Origin: Marinimicrococcus sp033875255
Lineage (GTDB): Bacteria; Pseudomonadota; Alphaproteobacteria; Geminicoccales; Geminicoccaceae
Direction: 5' to 3'
DNA length: 64,000 nt
Assembly: GCA_033875255.1 (NCBI GenBank)
Contig: JAWZSN010000022.1
Span: forward strand, 1-64,000
Shown here one piece after another: positions 6,980 through 15,156 of the stretch; within the stretch, counting starts at the first letter, position 1; each line of letters opens with the position of its first letter. Below the pieces are notes generated by a model, which was given only the letters and a program-made list of their open reading frames with translations, was not told the DNA's origin and ran no database searches. Position numbers and translations under genes: made by a program.

Positions 6980-8070
6980 GCGGGTCCGTGCCCGCCCGAG
7001 GCGCCGCGCCCTCGATCTGGCTGCTGCTCGGCGACAAGCTGGGCGACAACGCCCAGGTCGAGGTGATCGCCCGCGCCCTCGGCTTGCCCGTGATCCGCAA
7101 GACGGTCCTGCCGAAGCCCGAATGGGTGCTCGGCAAGCCGCCCTTCCGGCCGAGCCTCGACCATCTCGACCTCGAACGCTCCGATCCGCTGGAGCCGCCC
7201 TGGCCGGATCTCGTCCTGACCATCGGCCGTCGACCGGCGGCGGCTGCTCTATGGATCCGCGAGCAGTCCGGGGGTGCCGCGAGGCTCGCCATCGTCGGCC
7301 GGCCCAAGCGCTGGAGCGATCGGTTCGCGCTGATCATCGCGCCGCCGCAGTTCGCGGTGCCCGAGGCGCCCAACGTGCTGCGCCTCGAGCTGCCGTTGAT
7401 GCGCCCCGACGCCGCAGCGGTGGCGGCGGCCGGCGAGCGCTGGCGCGACCGGCTCGCCGCCATGCCCCGGCCGCTCACTGCCGTTCTGGTGGGCGGTGAG
7501 ACCAAGCCATACCGCTTCGACGCGCCGGTCGCCGGGCGGCTTCTGGAGGCTTTGGCAGCACTGCGGCAGCGCGACGGCGGCTCCCTCTACCTCACCACCA
7601 GCCGGCGCACCCAGCCGGCCGTGGTCGAGGCGCTGGAGCACGGCCTGCCGGAGGGCAGCCGCCTGTTCCGCTGGGCGCCGGACGCCGCCGACAACCCCTA
7701 TCTGGCGCTCCTCGCCCTGGCCGACCGCTTCGTGGTGACCGGCGACAGCATCTCGATGATGGTCGAGGTGGCGCGGCTGGGCCGCCCGCTCTCGGTGTTC
7801 CCGCTGCCGGTGCGGCGCGACCCCGCGACCCGCGTGCAACGTGGCCTGGCCTCTGCGCTGGCCCCGCAGGGTCCGCTCGCCGGGCTCGGCGGCGCGCTGC
7901 GCCGGCGCGGCCTGCTGGGCTTTCCGCGCGACCTGGACCGGGTGCGGCGCTCGCTCGAGCGGCGCGGCCTCGCGGTGCCGCTGGGCGAGCCCTTCGCGGC
8001 CAGCGCCGGCGAGGCCGGTGACGAGCTGGCCGAGGTCGTCGCCAGGGTCCGCGGTCTGCTCGCCCCGTGA
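6976..8070 (+). CDS. Mitochondrial fission ELM1-family protein (DUF1022)
   Basis: A 364-residue protein of the ELM1/DUF1022 family, widespread in Alphaproteobacteria and related by fold to GT-B glycosyltransferases. The bacterial role is not established. Family landmarks are WLLLGDKLGDNAQVEVIARA near the N-terminus, DLVLTIGRRPAAAALWIR, LVGGETKPYRF, and the C-terminal FVVTGDSISMMVEVARLGRP that resembles a nucleotide-sugar pocket. The start is a GTG overlapping the gapR stop. The gene lies just before a second glycosyltransferase-like gene, so a joint role in surface or cytoplasmic glycan transfer is possible but unproven. Confidence 0.85.
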   Translation: MSGSVPARGAAPSIWLLLGDKLGDNAQVEVIARALGLPVIRKTVLPKPEWVLGKPPFRPSLDHLDLERSDPLEPPWPDLVLTIGRRPAAAALWIREQSGGAARLAIVGRPKRWSDRFALIIAPPQFAVPEAPNVLRLELPLMRPDAAAVAAAGERWRDRLAAMPRPLTAVLVGGETKPYRFDAPVAGRLLEALAALRQRDGGSLYLTTSRRTQPAVVEALEHGLPEGSRLFRWAPDAADNPYLALLALADRFVVTGDSISMMVEVARLGRPLSVFPLPVRRDPATRVQRGLASALAPQGPLAGLGGALRRRGLLGFPRDLDRVRRSLERRGLAVPLGEPFAASAGEAGDELAEVVARVRGLLAP

Positions 8071-8167
8071 GCCGCCGCGCGGCCCGCTGCCGCACGCCGG
8101 TTGTGGCCGAGGCGCGCTACGTGCTAATCCGCCCCGTGGTGCACCGTCGCAATCGAGGAAGCTCAAG

Positions 8168-9070
8168 ATGAAGCCCTGCGTCTTCATCCATACCAATCAC
8201 AAGCAATATGTTGGAGCGCTCGTCTCCGCATATTCGATGCAGCGCAACTCGCGCCATGCCGACGAGTTCGAGGTCAAGCTCATCGAGCTCGAGGCCCACA
8301 AGGACTTCTTCGACAAGTACGAGGGGCGCGAATATCGCCGCGACGGCGATACCCGCACCTGGCTGAACGAGGACCTGCAGTCGTTCACGCCGCTGCGCTT
8401 CATGCCGCCGCAGCTCATGGGCTACCAGGGCCGTGCGGTGGTGGTCGACCCCGACGTGTTCGCGGTGCAGGACGTCTGGGAGCTGCTCTCCCGCGACATG
8501 CAGGGCAAGGGCGTGATGTGCCGGATGCGCGGCAAGGGCCCGCTCGCTCACTTCGCCTCCTCGGTGATGCTCCTCGACTGCGCGAAGCTCACCCACTGGA
8601 AGATCGAGGAGGATTTCGACGTCCTCTTCCGGATGGAGCGCGATTACAAGGAGTGGATGAATCTCGGCTACGAGGATAAGGAGTCGGTCGGGCTCCTGGA
8701 GCCCGAGTGGAACGACTTCGACAAGCTCACCCCGCAGACCAAGATGCTCCACAACACGCGCCGCCGCACCCAGCCCTGGAAGAGCGGCTTGCCGGTCGAC
8801 TTCGTGCCGGCCGAGCGGTCGGTGATCCCCGGCCTCGGCCTGCTCAAGCGCGCCCGCCGCAAGCTCTTCGGCGAGTATGCCTTCCTCGGCGCCTACAAGA
8901 AGCACCCCGACGACCAGCAGGAGGTGCTGTTCTTCGGCCTGCTGCGCGAATGCCTCGAGAAGGGGGTGGTCTCGGAGGAGCTGCTGCGCGAGCAGATGCA
9001 GAAGAACCACGTCCGCCACGATGCCTTCGAGCTCATGAAGCGCCTGCCGCCGCTGCCGAAGGCGGCGTAG
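8168..9070 (+). CDS. Glycosyltransferase-like protein (GT-A type, GT8-like)
   Basis: A 300-residue soluble protein. MKPCVFIHTNHKQYVGALVS opens the first Rossmann strand, and AVVVDPDVFAVQDVWEL supplies a DPD metal/nucleotide motif as in GT-A enzymes that use nucleotide-sugars. LPVDFVPAERSVIPG follows. No signal peptide or membrane span is visible, so it is probably cytoplasmic. The ATG at 8168 has GAGGAA about 8 nt upstream. The 3' end overlaps the convergent GGDEF gene by 38 bp. The acceptor and sugar are unknown. Confidence 0.7.
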   Translation: MKPCVFIHTNHKQYVGALVSAYSMQRNSRHADEFEVKLIELEAHKDFFDKYEGREYRRDGDTRTWLNEDLQSFTPLRFMPPQLMGYQGRAVVVDPDVFAVQDVWELLSRDMQGKGVMCRMRGKGPLAHFASSVMLLDCAKLTHWKIEEDFDVLFRMERDYKEWMNLGYEDKESVGLLEPEWNDFDKLTPQTKMLHNTRRRTQPWKSGLPVDFVPAERSVIPGLGLLKRARRKLFGEYAFLGAYKKHPDDQQEVLFFGLLRECLEKGVVSEELLREQMQKNHVRHDAFELMKRLPPLPKAA

Positions 9071-10844
9071 CCCGGCTCCGCGTCCGCGCCGCCGCCTCCA
9101 GCCAGGCGGCGGCCGCACCCGGCGCGAGCGGCAGCGGGTCGAGCGCCTGCTGCACCGCGTCGCAGCCTTCCTCGCGCAGCAGCTGCAGCTGCCCCGGGCT
9201 GCACGGCCCGCAGGCCACCACGCGCAGCCCGAGCTCCCGGCCCAGTCGCATCGCAAGCCGCCCGAAGCGCCGCTGGGCGCCGTCGCCGGCCGCCGGATCG
9301 AGCAGCCCGCGGGCGAACTTCAGGGTGCTCAGCGGCAGGTCGCGCAACAGGCTGAGCGCTCCGGTCTCCCTGCCGAACTCCTCCACGGCAAGCCCCACGC
9401 CGACCTGGCGCAGCGGCTCGAGGGCGCGCACCGCCTCCTCGCGCTGCTCGAGCAGCGGCTGCTCGGTGAGCTCCAGCTCGATGGCGTGCCGCTGCAGCCC
9501 GAACTCCTGCAGACGCTCGCGCACCCGCTCGGCCAGCCGCGCCCAGGAGACCTGGCGGCGCGAGAGCACCGGCACGCCGAGGCGGAAGGGTCCGAGCCCG
9601 GCCTCCTGCCAGAGCCGCGCCCGGGCGCAGGCGGCGGTCAGCATCCACTCGTTGAGCGGCTCGACCAGGCCGGTCTCGGCGGCCAGCTCGTGGAACTGCT
9701 CGACCGCCACCAGACCGAGCTCGGGATGCGCGAGCATCGCCCGGGCGCTCAGGGCAGGCGTGGCGGTCGGCTGAAGGGCCAGTTGCGGCTGGAAGTGCAG
9801 GAGAAATACCTGCTCGTCCAAGGCCCGTTTCAGGTCGCTGCCGATGATCGAGCTGCGCCGCAGATGGGCGCCGAGACCGGCGTCGTGGAAGCGGCAGGTG
9901 TTGCCGCCCTCGGCCTTGGCCTCGTACATCGCGCGGTCGGCCTTGCGCAGCAGGACGGCCGGCTCCGCTCCGTCGTCGGGATAGACCGCCACGCCGAGGC
10001 TGGCGCTGATCTCGGCCACGCCGTCGGTCAGCGGCAGCGGCGCGGCCATGGCGTCCAGGACCTTGCGTACCACGATCGCCGCATGCTCCGGCCGTGCGAG
10101 GTTCTCCAGCACCAGCGCGAACTCGTCGCCGCCCATCCGCGCCACCGTGTCGGTCTCGCGCAGCCGCGCGCACAGCCGCTGGCCCACCTGGCGCAGCAGC
10201 TCGTCGCCGGCACCATGCCCCAGCCGGTCGTTCACCGCCTTGAAGCCGTTGAGGTCGAGCACCACCACGGCGACCGACGTGCCGTGCCGCCGCGCGCCGG
10301 CCAGGGCGCGCTGCAGGCGGTCGCGCAGCAGGCTGCGGTTGGCGAGGCCGGTGAGCTCGTCCTGCTGCGCCAGTCGGTCGAGCCGCTCGGCCTGGCGATG
10401 CCTGGCCACCGCCAGCCGCAGCGAGCGCAGGAGGCGCCCGGCGTCGAGATCCTCGCGATCGAGCAGGTCCGCGAAGCCGGAATCGAGCGCGTCCTCCTCG
10501 CCCACCTCCTCGCCGTCGCCAGCGATGAGCAGCATCGGGGTCCACAGGCCGCGCCGCTGCGCGACCGCCAGAAAGGCGCCGGCATCGCGGTCGGGCAGGG
10601 TGGCCGCTACCAGGCAGGCGTCGTAGTGCATCGCCGCCAGGCGCCGCAGGCCGCTCTCGCCCGATGGCGCCCAGTCCGCCCGGCGCGCCCCGGCGCGCTG
10701 GAGCAGCGTCTCGAGCTGCGCGAAACCCTCGCTCGAGCCGTCCACCACGAGGACCCGGCCCGGTCCGGCAGGCATGCCGGCCGGACCATCTCCGGGCCCG
10801 GCAGGCTCGAAGGGCCGGGATGCCTCCGCCAGATGCTGGTTCAC
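9033..10844 (-). CDS. Hybrid c-di-GMP protein: degenerate receiver, GGDEF, degenerate EAL
   Basis: A 603-residue protein. Residues 30-145 have a response-regulator fold (VLVVDGSSEGFAQLETLLQR), but the phosphoacceptor Asp is replaced by Ala80 (CLVAATLPDRD). Residues 155-325 are a GGDEF domain with intact RMGGDEFALV (238-242), so diguanylate cyclase activity is plausible. Residues 335-580 are EAL-like, but the EAL signature is replaced (ALSARAMLAHPELG), the DDFGTGYS loop reads EEFGRETGALS and the KxD region reads LKFARGLL. Phosphodiesterase activity is therefore unlikely. The start is GTG at 10844 after GGCGAGGCAG. A good promoter lies about 75 nt upstream. Confidence 0.88.
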   Translation of the reverse strand: MNQHLAEASRPFEPAGPGDGPAGMPAGPGRVLVVDGSSEGFAQLETLLQRAGARRADWAPSGESGLRRLAAMHYDACLVAATLPDRDAGAFLAVAQRRGLWTPMLLIAGDGEEVGEEDALDSGFADLLDREDLDAGRLLRSLRLAVARHRQAERLDRLAQQDELTGLANRSLLRDRLQRALAGARRHGTSVAVVVLDLNGFKAVNDRLGHGAGDELLRQVGQRLCARLRETDTVARMGGDEFALVLENLARPEHAAIVVRKVLDAMAAPLPLTDGVAEISASLGVAVYPDDGAEPAVLLRKADRAMYEAKAEGGNTCRFHDAGLGAHLRRSSIIGSDLKRALDEQVFLLHFQPQLALQPTATPALSARAMLAHPELGLVAVEQFHELAAETGLVEPLNEWMLTAACARARLWQEAGLGPFRLGVPVLSRRQVSWARLAERVRERLQEFGLQRHAIELELTEQPLLEQREEAVRALEPLRQVGVGLAVEEFGRETGALSLLRDLPLSTLKFARGLLDPAAGDGAQRRFGRLAMRLGRELGLRVVACGPCSPGQLQLLREEGCDAVQQALDPLPLAPGAAAAWLEAAARTRSRATPPSAAAAGAS

Positions 10845-10921
10845 GCGCTGCCTCGCCGATCGTTCGGCGCGCCTGCCCGTAGGGTGGCGCGCCGCTGGCC
10901 CTTGTGACCAAAAGGCGAGGA

Positions 10922-10951
10922 ATTGTAGGTTTATTGCGCTTTATAGTGCAA
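10922..10951 (-). promoter_or_regulatory. Candidate promoter for the GGDEF-EAL gene
   Basis: On the minus strand TTGCAC (10946-10951) and TACAAT (10922-10927) are separated by 18 nt in a short AT-rich island. The predicted start is about 70 nt before the GTG start codon. The -35 overlaps the terminator hairpin of the upstream lipoprotein gene. Confidence 0.5.
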
Positions 10952-10974
10952 GAGGGCCGTCGCCCTCGTCTTGC
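10948..10974 (-). terminator. Hairpin after the LpoA-like gene
   Basis: On the minus strand GCAAGA, one unpaired base, then GAGGGC pairs with GCCCTC and TCTTGC around a short loop, immediately after the stop codon at 10977. It probably ends the lipoprotein transcript. Confidence 0.5.
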
Positions 10975-10976
10975 CG

Positions 10977-12161
10977 TCAGCGCAGGGCGATACCGGCAGC
11001 GAACCGGGACGGCGCCGGATCGAGCGTGCGAAGGCCGCCCGGCTCGACCGTGGCGATGGCGAGGCCATGCTCGCTGGTACCGTCGGTGCGCAGCCGGAAG
11101 ATGCCGACGCTGCCGGCGAAGCCTTCCGGATCGGTGAGGGCAGCGTCGGCGAAGGAACGGTCGGTCCTGCCGAGCAGGGCCGCCAGTGCGGTGGCGTCGT
11201 AGGCGAGGGTCGCCAGGTCGTGAGGCTCGCGGCCATAGACCTGGGCGAAGCGGGCGGCGAACTGCCGCTTCATGTCCGGATCGACGGTGGCGAGCCAGGC
11301 GTCTTGGGCCAGAGGCTCGCGGTAGAGCTCGGGATCACCCTCCCACATCCGGGTCCCCAGAAGGCGCGGCCGCTCGCCGCCCTCGGTGTAGAAGGCCAGC
11401 GCCGCCAATACCTGGCGCAGGCGGGCACCGCCGTCGGCGATCAGGATCGCCTGCGGTCGGGCGCCCATGACCTGGCCCACCTGGCCGCTGACATCGCCAC
11501 TGGCGCCGTAGAAGGTGGTGGCAGCCGGCGGTGCGCCGGGAATGGCGGCGAGAGCCTGCCGCGCCGCACGGCTGGCGAGACCGCCATAGGCGTCGTCCGG
11601 CGCGAGGACGGCCACGCGCGGCATGCCCTGCGCGACGGCGTAGCCGACTACCCGGTCGACCTGCTCCCCGGGACGGTAGCCCAGCGTGTAGACGCCGTTG
11701 CCGGCGACCGCGGCGTCATTGGAGAAGGACAATACCCGCAGGTTGGCGGCCCGGCCCTCGGCTCCGGCAGCCTTCGTGGAGGCGCCGAAGAGCGGCCCGA
11801 GCAGCAGCTCGGCACCCTCGGCGATGGCACCGCGTGCCGCCTTTCGGGCGCCCTCCGGCGTACCGCCGGTGTCCTGCGGCAGGAGCACGAGGTCGCTTTG
11901 CCCGACATCGAAGAGGGCGAGCTGGGCGGCGTCCAGCATGTCCTGGCCGATCGCTGCGGTATTGCCCGAGAGGGGCAGCAGCAGGCCGACCTTCAGCGGC
12001 CCGGTGGGCAGCGGCTCGGCCGGCGCCGGCTCGGCGGTGGGCGGCACCGGTTGCGGCGGGGCCGTCGGGGTGGTTTGCTTCGCCGGCACGCAGGCGGCAA
12101 GCCCGAGCGCCAGGACGCCCCCGGCGACGAGGCAGCGGAATTGCGAACGCAGAGCACTCAT
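10977..12161 (-). CDS. LpoA-like penicillin-binding protein activator lipoprotein
   Basis: A 394-residue lipoprotein with a clear lipobox (LALGLAACVPA) and a Pro-rich linker, then a type I periplasmic-binding fold (LKVGLLLPLSGNTAAIGQDM, RVLSFSNDAAVAGNGVYTLG). This matches the LppC/LpoA family that activates PBP1A at the outer membrane in gammaproteobacteria. Alphaproteobacterial members keep only the periplasmic-binding-like domain, as here, without the N-terminal TPR domain. It is divergent from rsmI with only 17 bp between the start codons, an arrangement common in this class. Confidence 0.82.
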   Translation of the reverse strand: MSALRSQFRCLVAGGVLALGLAACVPAKQTTPTAPPQPVPPTAEPAPAEPLPTGPLKVGLLLPLSGNTAAIGQDMLDAAQLALFDVGQSDLVLLPQDTGGTPEGARKAARGAIAEGAELLLGPLFGASTKAAGAEGRAANLRVLSFSNDAAVAGNGVYTLGYRPGEQVDRVVGYAVAQGMPRVAVLAPDDAYGGLASRAARQALAAIPGAPPAATTFYGASGDVSGQVGQVMGARPQAILIADGGARLRQVLAALAFYTEGGERPRLLGTRMWEGDPELYREPLAQDAWLATVDPDMKRQFAARFAQVYGREPHDLATLAYDATALAALLGRTDRSFADAALTDPEGFAGSVGIFRLRTDGTSEHGLAIATVEPGGLRTLDPAPSRFAAGIALR

Positions 12162-12178
12162 GGGCAGGGGCCAGCTCG

Positions 12179-13081
12179 GTGATACGGCAGGATTCGGACG
12201 AAGCGCAGGCTAGCGGCGGGGAAGAGGCAAGTAAACTCACGCCGGGTCTCCATGTGGTGGCCACCCCCATCGGCAATCTCGGCGATCTCTCGCCCCGGGC
12301 CCGCGAGGTGCTTGCCTCGGCCGACCTGGTGGCCTGCGAGGACACCCGCGTCACCGGTCGCCTCCTCCATCTGACGGGGGCGCGCAACCGCCTGCAGGCC
12401 TATAACGATCACAACGCGCCGGAGGTCCGCCCGCGCCTGCTCGCCATGCTGGCCGAGGGCAAGACCGTGGCGCTGGTCTCGGACGCCGGCACGCCCTGCA
12501 TCTCCGACCCCGGCTACAAGCTCGTCCGCGAGGCCGTCGAGGCGGGCGCTGCCGTCCATGCGGTACCGGGCCCCTCGGCGGTGCTGGCCGCCCTGTCGGT
12601 GGCCGGGCTGCCCACCGACCGCTTCCTCTTCGCGGGTTTCCTGCCCTCGCGCAGCATGGCGCGGCGGGCCGCCCTGGCCGAGCTGGCCCCGATCCGCGCC
12701 ACCCTGGTGTTCCTCGAGGCCGCGCCCCGGCTCGTCGCCATGCTGGCGGAAGCGGCAGAGGTGCTGGGCGGGCGCGAGGCGGCGGTGATGCGCGAGCTCA
12801 CCAAGCTCCACGAGGAAGGCCGCCGCGGGCCGCTCGCCGAGCTCGCCCAACATTATGCGGAGGCCGGCGCGCCCAAGGGCGAGATCGTGGTGGTGGTGGG
12901 GCCGCCTGCGGCGGAGGCCTCGCGGCCCGATCCGGCGCGGGTCGACGCTGCGCTGCGCGAGGCCGCCAGGCGGCTGCGCCCGCGCGAGGCCGCGGCCGAG
13001 GTCGCCGCCGCCAGCGGCCTGCCCGCCAACGAGCTCTACCGCCGGCTCATGGAGCTCAAGAATGAGGACCGGGGGGACTGA
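12179..13081 (+). CDS. rsmI: 16S rRNA (cytidine1402-2'-O)-methyltransferase
   Basis: A tetrapyrrole-methylase-fold enzyme that 2'-O-methylates C1402 in 16S rRNA at the ribosomal P site. Diagnostic segments are VVATPIGNLGDLSPRAREVL, ACEDTRVTGRLL, LVSDAGTPCISDPGYKLV, and VPGPSAVLAALSVAGLPTDR. The C-terminal helical domain (LPANELYRRLMELKN) is present. The start is set at GTG 12179, giving 300 residues; the ribosome-binding site is weak, so the true start could be slightly internal. The 3' end overlaps yraN by 20 bp. Confidence 0.93.
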   Translation: MIRQDSDEAQASGGEEASKLTPGLHVVATPIGNLGDLSPRAREVLASADLVACEDTRVTGRLLHLTGARNRLQAYNDHNAPEVRPRLLAMLAEGKTVALVSDAGTPCISDPGYKLVREAVEAGAAVHAVPGPSAVLAALSVAGLPTDRFLFAGFLPSRSMARRAALAELAPIRATLVFLEAAPRLVAMLAEAAEVLGGREAAVMRELTKLHEEGRRGPLAELAQHYAEAGAPKGEIVVVVGPPAAEASRPDPARVDAALREAARRLRPREAAAEVAAASGLPANELYRRLMELKNEDRGD

Positions 13082-13415
13082 CGCAGCCGGCCGCCGCGCC
13101 GAGCGCTGGGCAGCGCTCTATCTGCGGCTCATGGGCTGGCGGATCCTCGAGCGCCGCTTCGCCACGCCAGTCGGCGAGATCGACATCGTGGCCAGGCGCG
13201 GCGATCTTCTTGTGTTCGTCGAGGTCAAGCGGCGGACCACCGCCGAAGCCGCCCTCGCCTCCGTCGGCCCGAACCAGCAGGCGCGCATCGCCCGCGCCGC
13301 CAGTATCTTCCTGCAGCGCCGTCCGGCCCTCGCCGGCTGCGCCTGCCGTTTCGACGTTCTTGCCCTGAGCCCCTGGCGTTGGCCCCGCCACGTGCCGGAC
13401 GCCTGGCGGCTCTGA
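13062..13415 (+). CDS. yraN: YraN family (UPF0102) nuclease-like protein
   Basis: A 117-residue UPF0102 protein with the Holliday-junction-resolvase-like nuclease fold. The core pattern is intact: GRRAERWAALYLRLMGW, then GEIDIVARRGDLLVFVEVKR with the E-x-D and E-V-K metal-site residues. Its cellular role is unclear. It overlaps rsmI, the usual neighbour in proteobacteria, which supports co-transcription. Confidence 0.9.
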   Translation: MRTGGTDAAGRRAERWAALYLRLMGWRILERRFATPVGEIDIVARRGDLLVFVEVKRRTTAEAALASVGPNQQARIARAASIFLQRRPALAGCACRFDVLALSPWRWPRHVPDAWRL

Positions 13416-13473
13416 TGTCGGGGGAGGCGGCCAAGGGTCTGGTGCGGCTGCGCTGCCACGGCCTCGTTCCAGC

Positions 13474-14562
13474 TCATCGAGCGTCGCCCCGGCAGCCGAG
13501 CCCTGCGTGGCGCAGCAGCTTTTTCGTCAAGGTGGGCAGGGCCAGCGATGAGAATTCTGCGGGCTGCGCCCACAGGCCGGGGGGCGGTGTGGCCACGTGG
13601 GCTTCGGCAAGGCGCAGGACCAGGGCGAAGTGGGTGAAGACGTGGCGCACCTCGCCGGGCAGCAGGCGCCATGCGGCGGCGGCCGGCGCCTCAGCGTGGA
13701 GGTCGGCGGGGCGCTCGCCCCAGGCGGACGAGGGCAGCTCGATCATGCCGCCCAGGAGGCCTTCCTCGGGACGCCGGCGGAACAGCACCGCGCCGTCTTC
13801 CCGGCGGAGCAGGTAGGCCACCGCCTCGCGGGTCGGGCGGGCGGCCTTCGCCTTGCGGCGCGGCAGCTCCTCCTGCAGGCCGCTGGCGGCGGCAACGCAG
13901 TCGCCCTGCCACGGGCAGAGCATGCAGCGCGGCGCCCGCGGCGTGCAGACCAGCGCGCCCAGCTCCATCACCGCCTGGGCGAAGTCGGCGCTGCGCTCCT
14001 CGCGGGCGAGGGAGGCGGCGGCGCGGTCGATCTGCCGGCGGCCGCGCGGCAGCGGCTCCTGCAGCCCGATCAGCCGCGCCAGCACCCGCTCGACATTGGC
14101 GTCGACCGGCACCGCCGCCTCGCCGAAGGCGATTGCCGCCACCGCGGCTGCGGTGTAGGCGCCGATCCCCGGCAGGGCGCGCAACCCGGCGACACTGCCC
14201 GGCAGCCTTCCGTCATGCTGGGCGGCCACCGCCACGGCGCAGGCGTGCAGGGCACGGGCCCGGCGGTAGTAGCCGAGCCCCTGCCAGGCGTGCAGCACGT
14301 CGTCGAGCGGCGCTGCCGCCAGCGTGGCGAGGTCGGGGAAGCGCTCGAGAAAGGCCGCATAGCGGCCGGTGACAGTGGCCACCGTGGTCTGCTGGAGCAT
14401 GATCTCGCTTACCAGCACCGCGTAGGGATCGGCCGTCTCGCCGGGCAAAGCGCGCCACGGCAGGCGGCGGCGGCTGGCGTCGTACCAGGCGAGCAGTGTC
14501 TGGCGCAGCGGCGTGTGCCGTTCGGGCGCGACGGGCTCGCTTGGTGGGGCCGGACGCTCCAT
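13474..14562 (-). CDS. mutY: A/G-specific adenine glycosylase MutY
   Basis: A 362-residue DNA glycosylase that removes adenine mispaired with 8-oxoguanine. Visible are LPWR near the N-terminus, VSEIMLQQTTVATV, the helix-hairpin-helix LRALPGIGAYTAAAV with PVDANVERVLARL holding the catalytic Asp, the C-x6-C-x2-C-x5-C iron-sulfur motif (CTPRAPRCMLCPWQGDC), and a C-terminal Nudix-like domain (FRRRPEEGLLGGMIELP). The ATG at 14562 follows AGAGGTAGC. It is divergent from dciA. Confidence 0.95.
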   Translation of the reverse strand: MERPAPPSEPVAPERHTPLRQTLLAWYDASRRRLPWRALPGETADPYAVLVSEIMLQQTTVATVTGRYAAFLERFPDLATLAAAPLDDVLHAWQGLGYYRRARALHACAVAVAAQHDGRLPGSVAGLRALPGIGAYTAAAVAAIAFGEAAVPVDANVERVLARLIGLQEPLPRGRRQIDRAAASLAREERSADFAQAVMELGALVCTPRAPRCMLCPWQGDCVAAASGLQEELPRRKAKAARPTREAVAYLLRREDGAVLFRRRPEEGLLGGMIELPSSAWGERPADLHAEAPAAAAWRLLPGEVRHVFTHFALVLRLAEAHVATPPPGLWAQPAEFSSLALPTLTKKLLRHAGLGCRGDAR

Positions 14563-14637
14563 GCTACCTCTGCCTTGCGCTTCGTGGCGGCGCGGCCACA
14601 CCGGCCCCGCCCGCGGGGGAGATAGGGACTTTGAGGC

Positions 14638-15156
14638 GTGACGCAAAGGACCAAGACCGGGCAGCGCAGCGGCGGCACCCACAAGGTGGCCGCCCTTTTG
14701 GGTCAGCTCATGACGCCGGCCGCGCGGCGCCGGGGGTTCGCCGAGGCCAGCCTGCTGGCCCAGTGGGAGAAGATCGTCGGCGCCGGTCTTGCCGGCCGCT
14801 GCCAGCCCCACTCGGTGAAGTTCGCCCGGGGCCGCGACCGTGACGGCACCCTGCTGCTCCAGGTGCGCGGCGGTGCTGCGCTCGAGCTGCAGCACATGAC
14901 GCCGCAGATCATCCAGCGGGTGAACACCTATTTCGGCTTCCCGGCGGTGCGCGAGCTGCGCTTCGTCCAGGCGCCGCTGCCCGCCAGGACCTCGCCGATC
15001 CCCAGGCCGCCGCGCCAGCGGCCGCTCGCCCCGGAAGAGGTGGCGCGTGTTCACGAGGCGGTGGCGCCGGTGGCCGACGCCGAGCTACGCGAGGCGCTGG
15101 AAGCGCTCGGCCGCTCGTTGCTGGGCGCAGGCCCGATGCGCAGGGGCCGACGGTGA
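14638..15156 (+). CDS. dciA: DciA-type (DUF721) helicase-loader-like protein
   Basis: A 172-residue DUF721 protein. DciA is the ancestral bacterial loader or partner of the replicative helicase DnaB and occurs where DnaC/DnaI is absent. The core DUF721 segment runs LLAQWEKIVGAGLAGRCQPH, LLLQVRGGAALELQHMTPQI, then the C-terminal LAPEEVARVHEAVAPVADAE. The start is GTG at 14638. The mutY-DUF721-dsbA-smc neighbourhood is conserved in Alphaproteobacteria. The stop overlaps the GTG start of the next gene (GTGA). Confidence 0.82.
   Translation: MTQRTKTGQRSGGTHKVAALLGQLMTPAARRRGFAEASLLAQWEKIVGAGLAGRCQPHSVKFARGRDRDGTLLLQVRGGAALELQHMTPQIIQRVNTYFGFPAVRELRFVQAPLPARTSPIPRPPRQRPLAPEEVARVHEAVAPVADAELREALEALGRSLLGAGPMRRGRR

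Noticed and set aside
8893..10911. Alternative 672-codon minus-strand frame over the GGDEF-EAL gene
   Set aside because: It is an Arg/Gly-rich shadow of the real frame, which carries the intact GGDEF motif.
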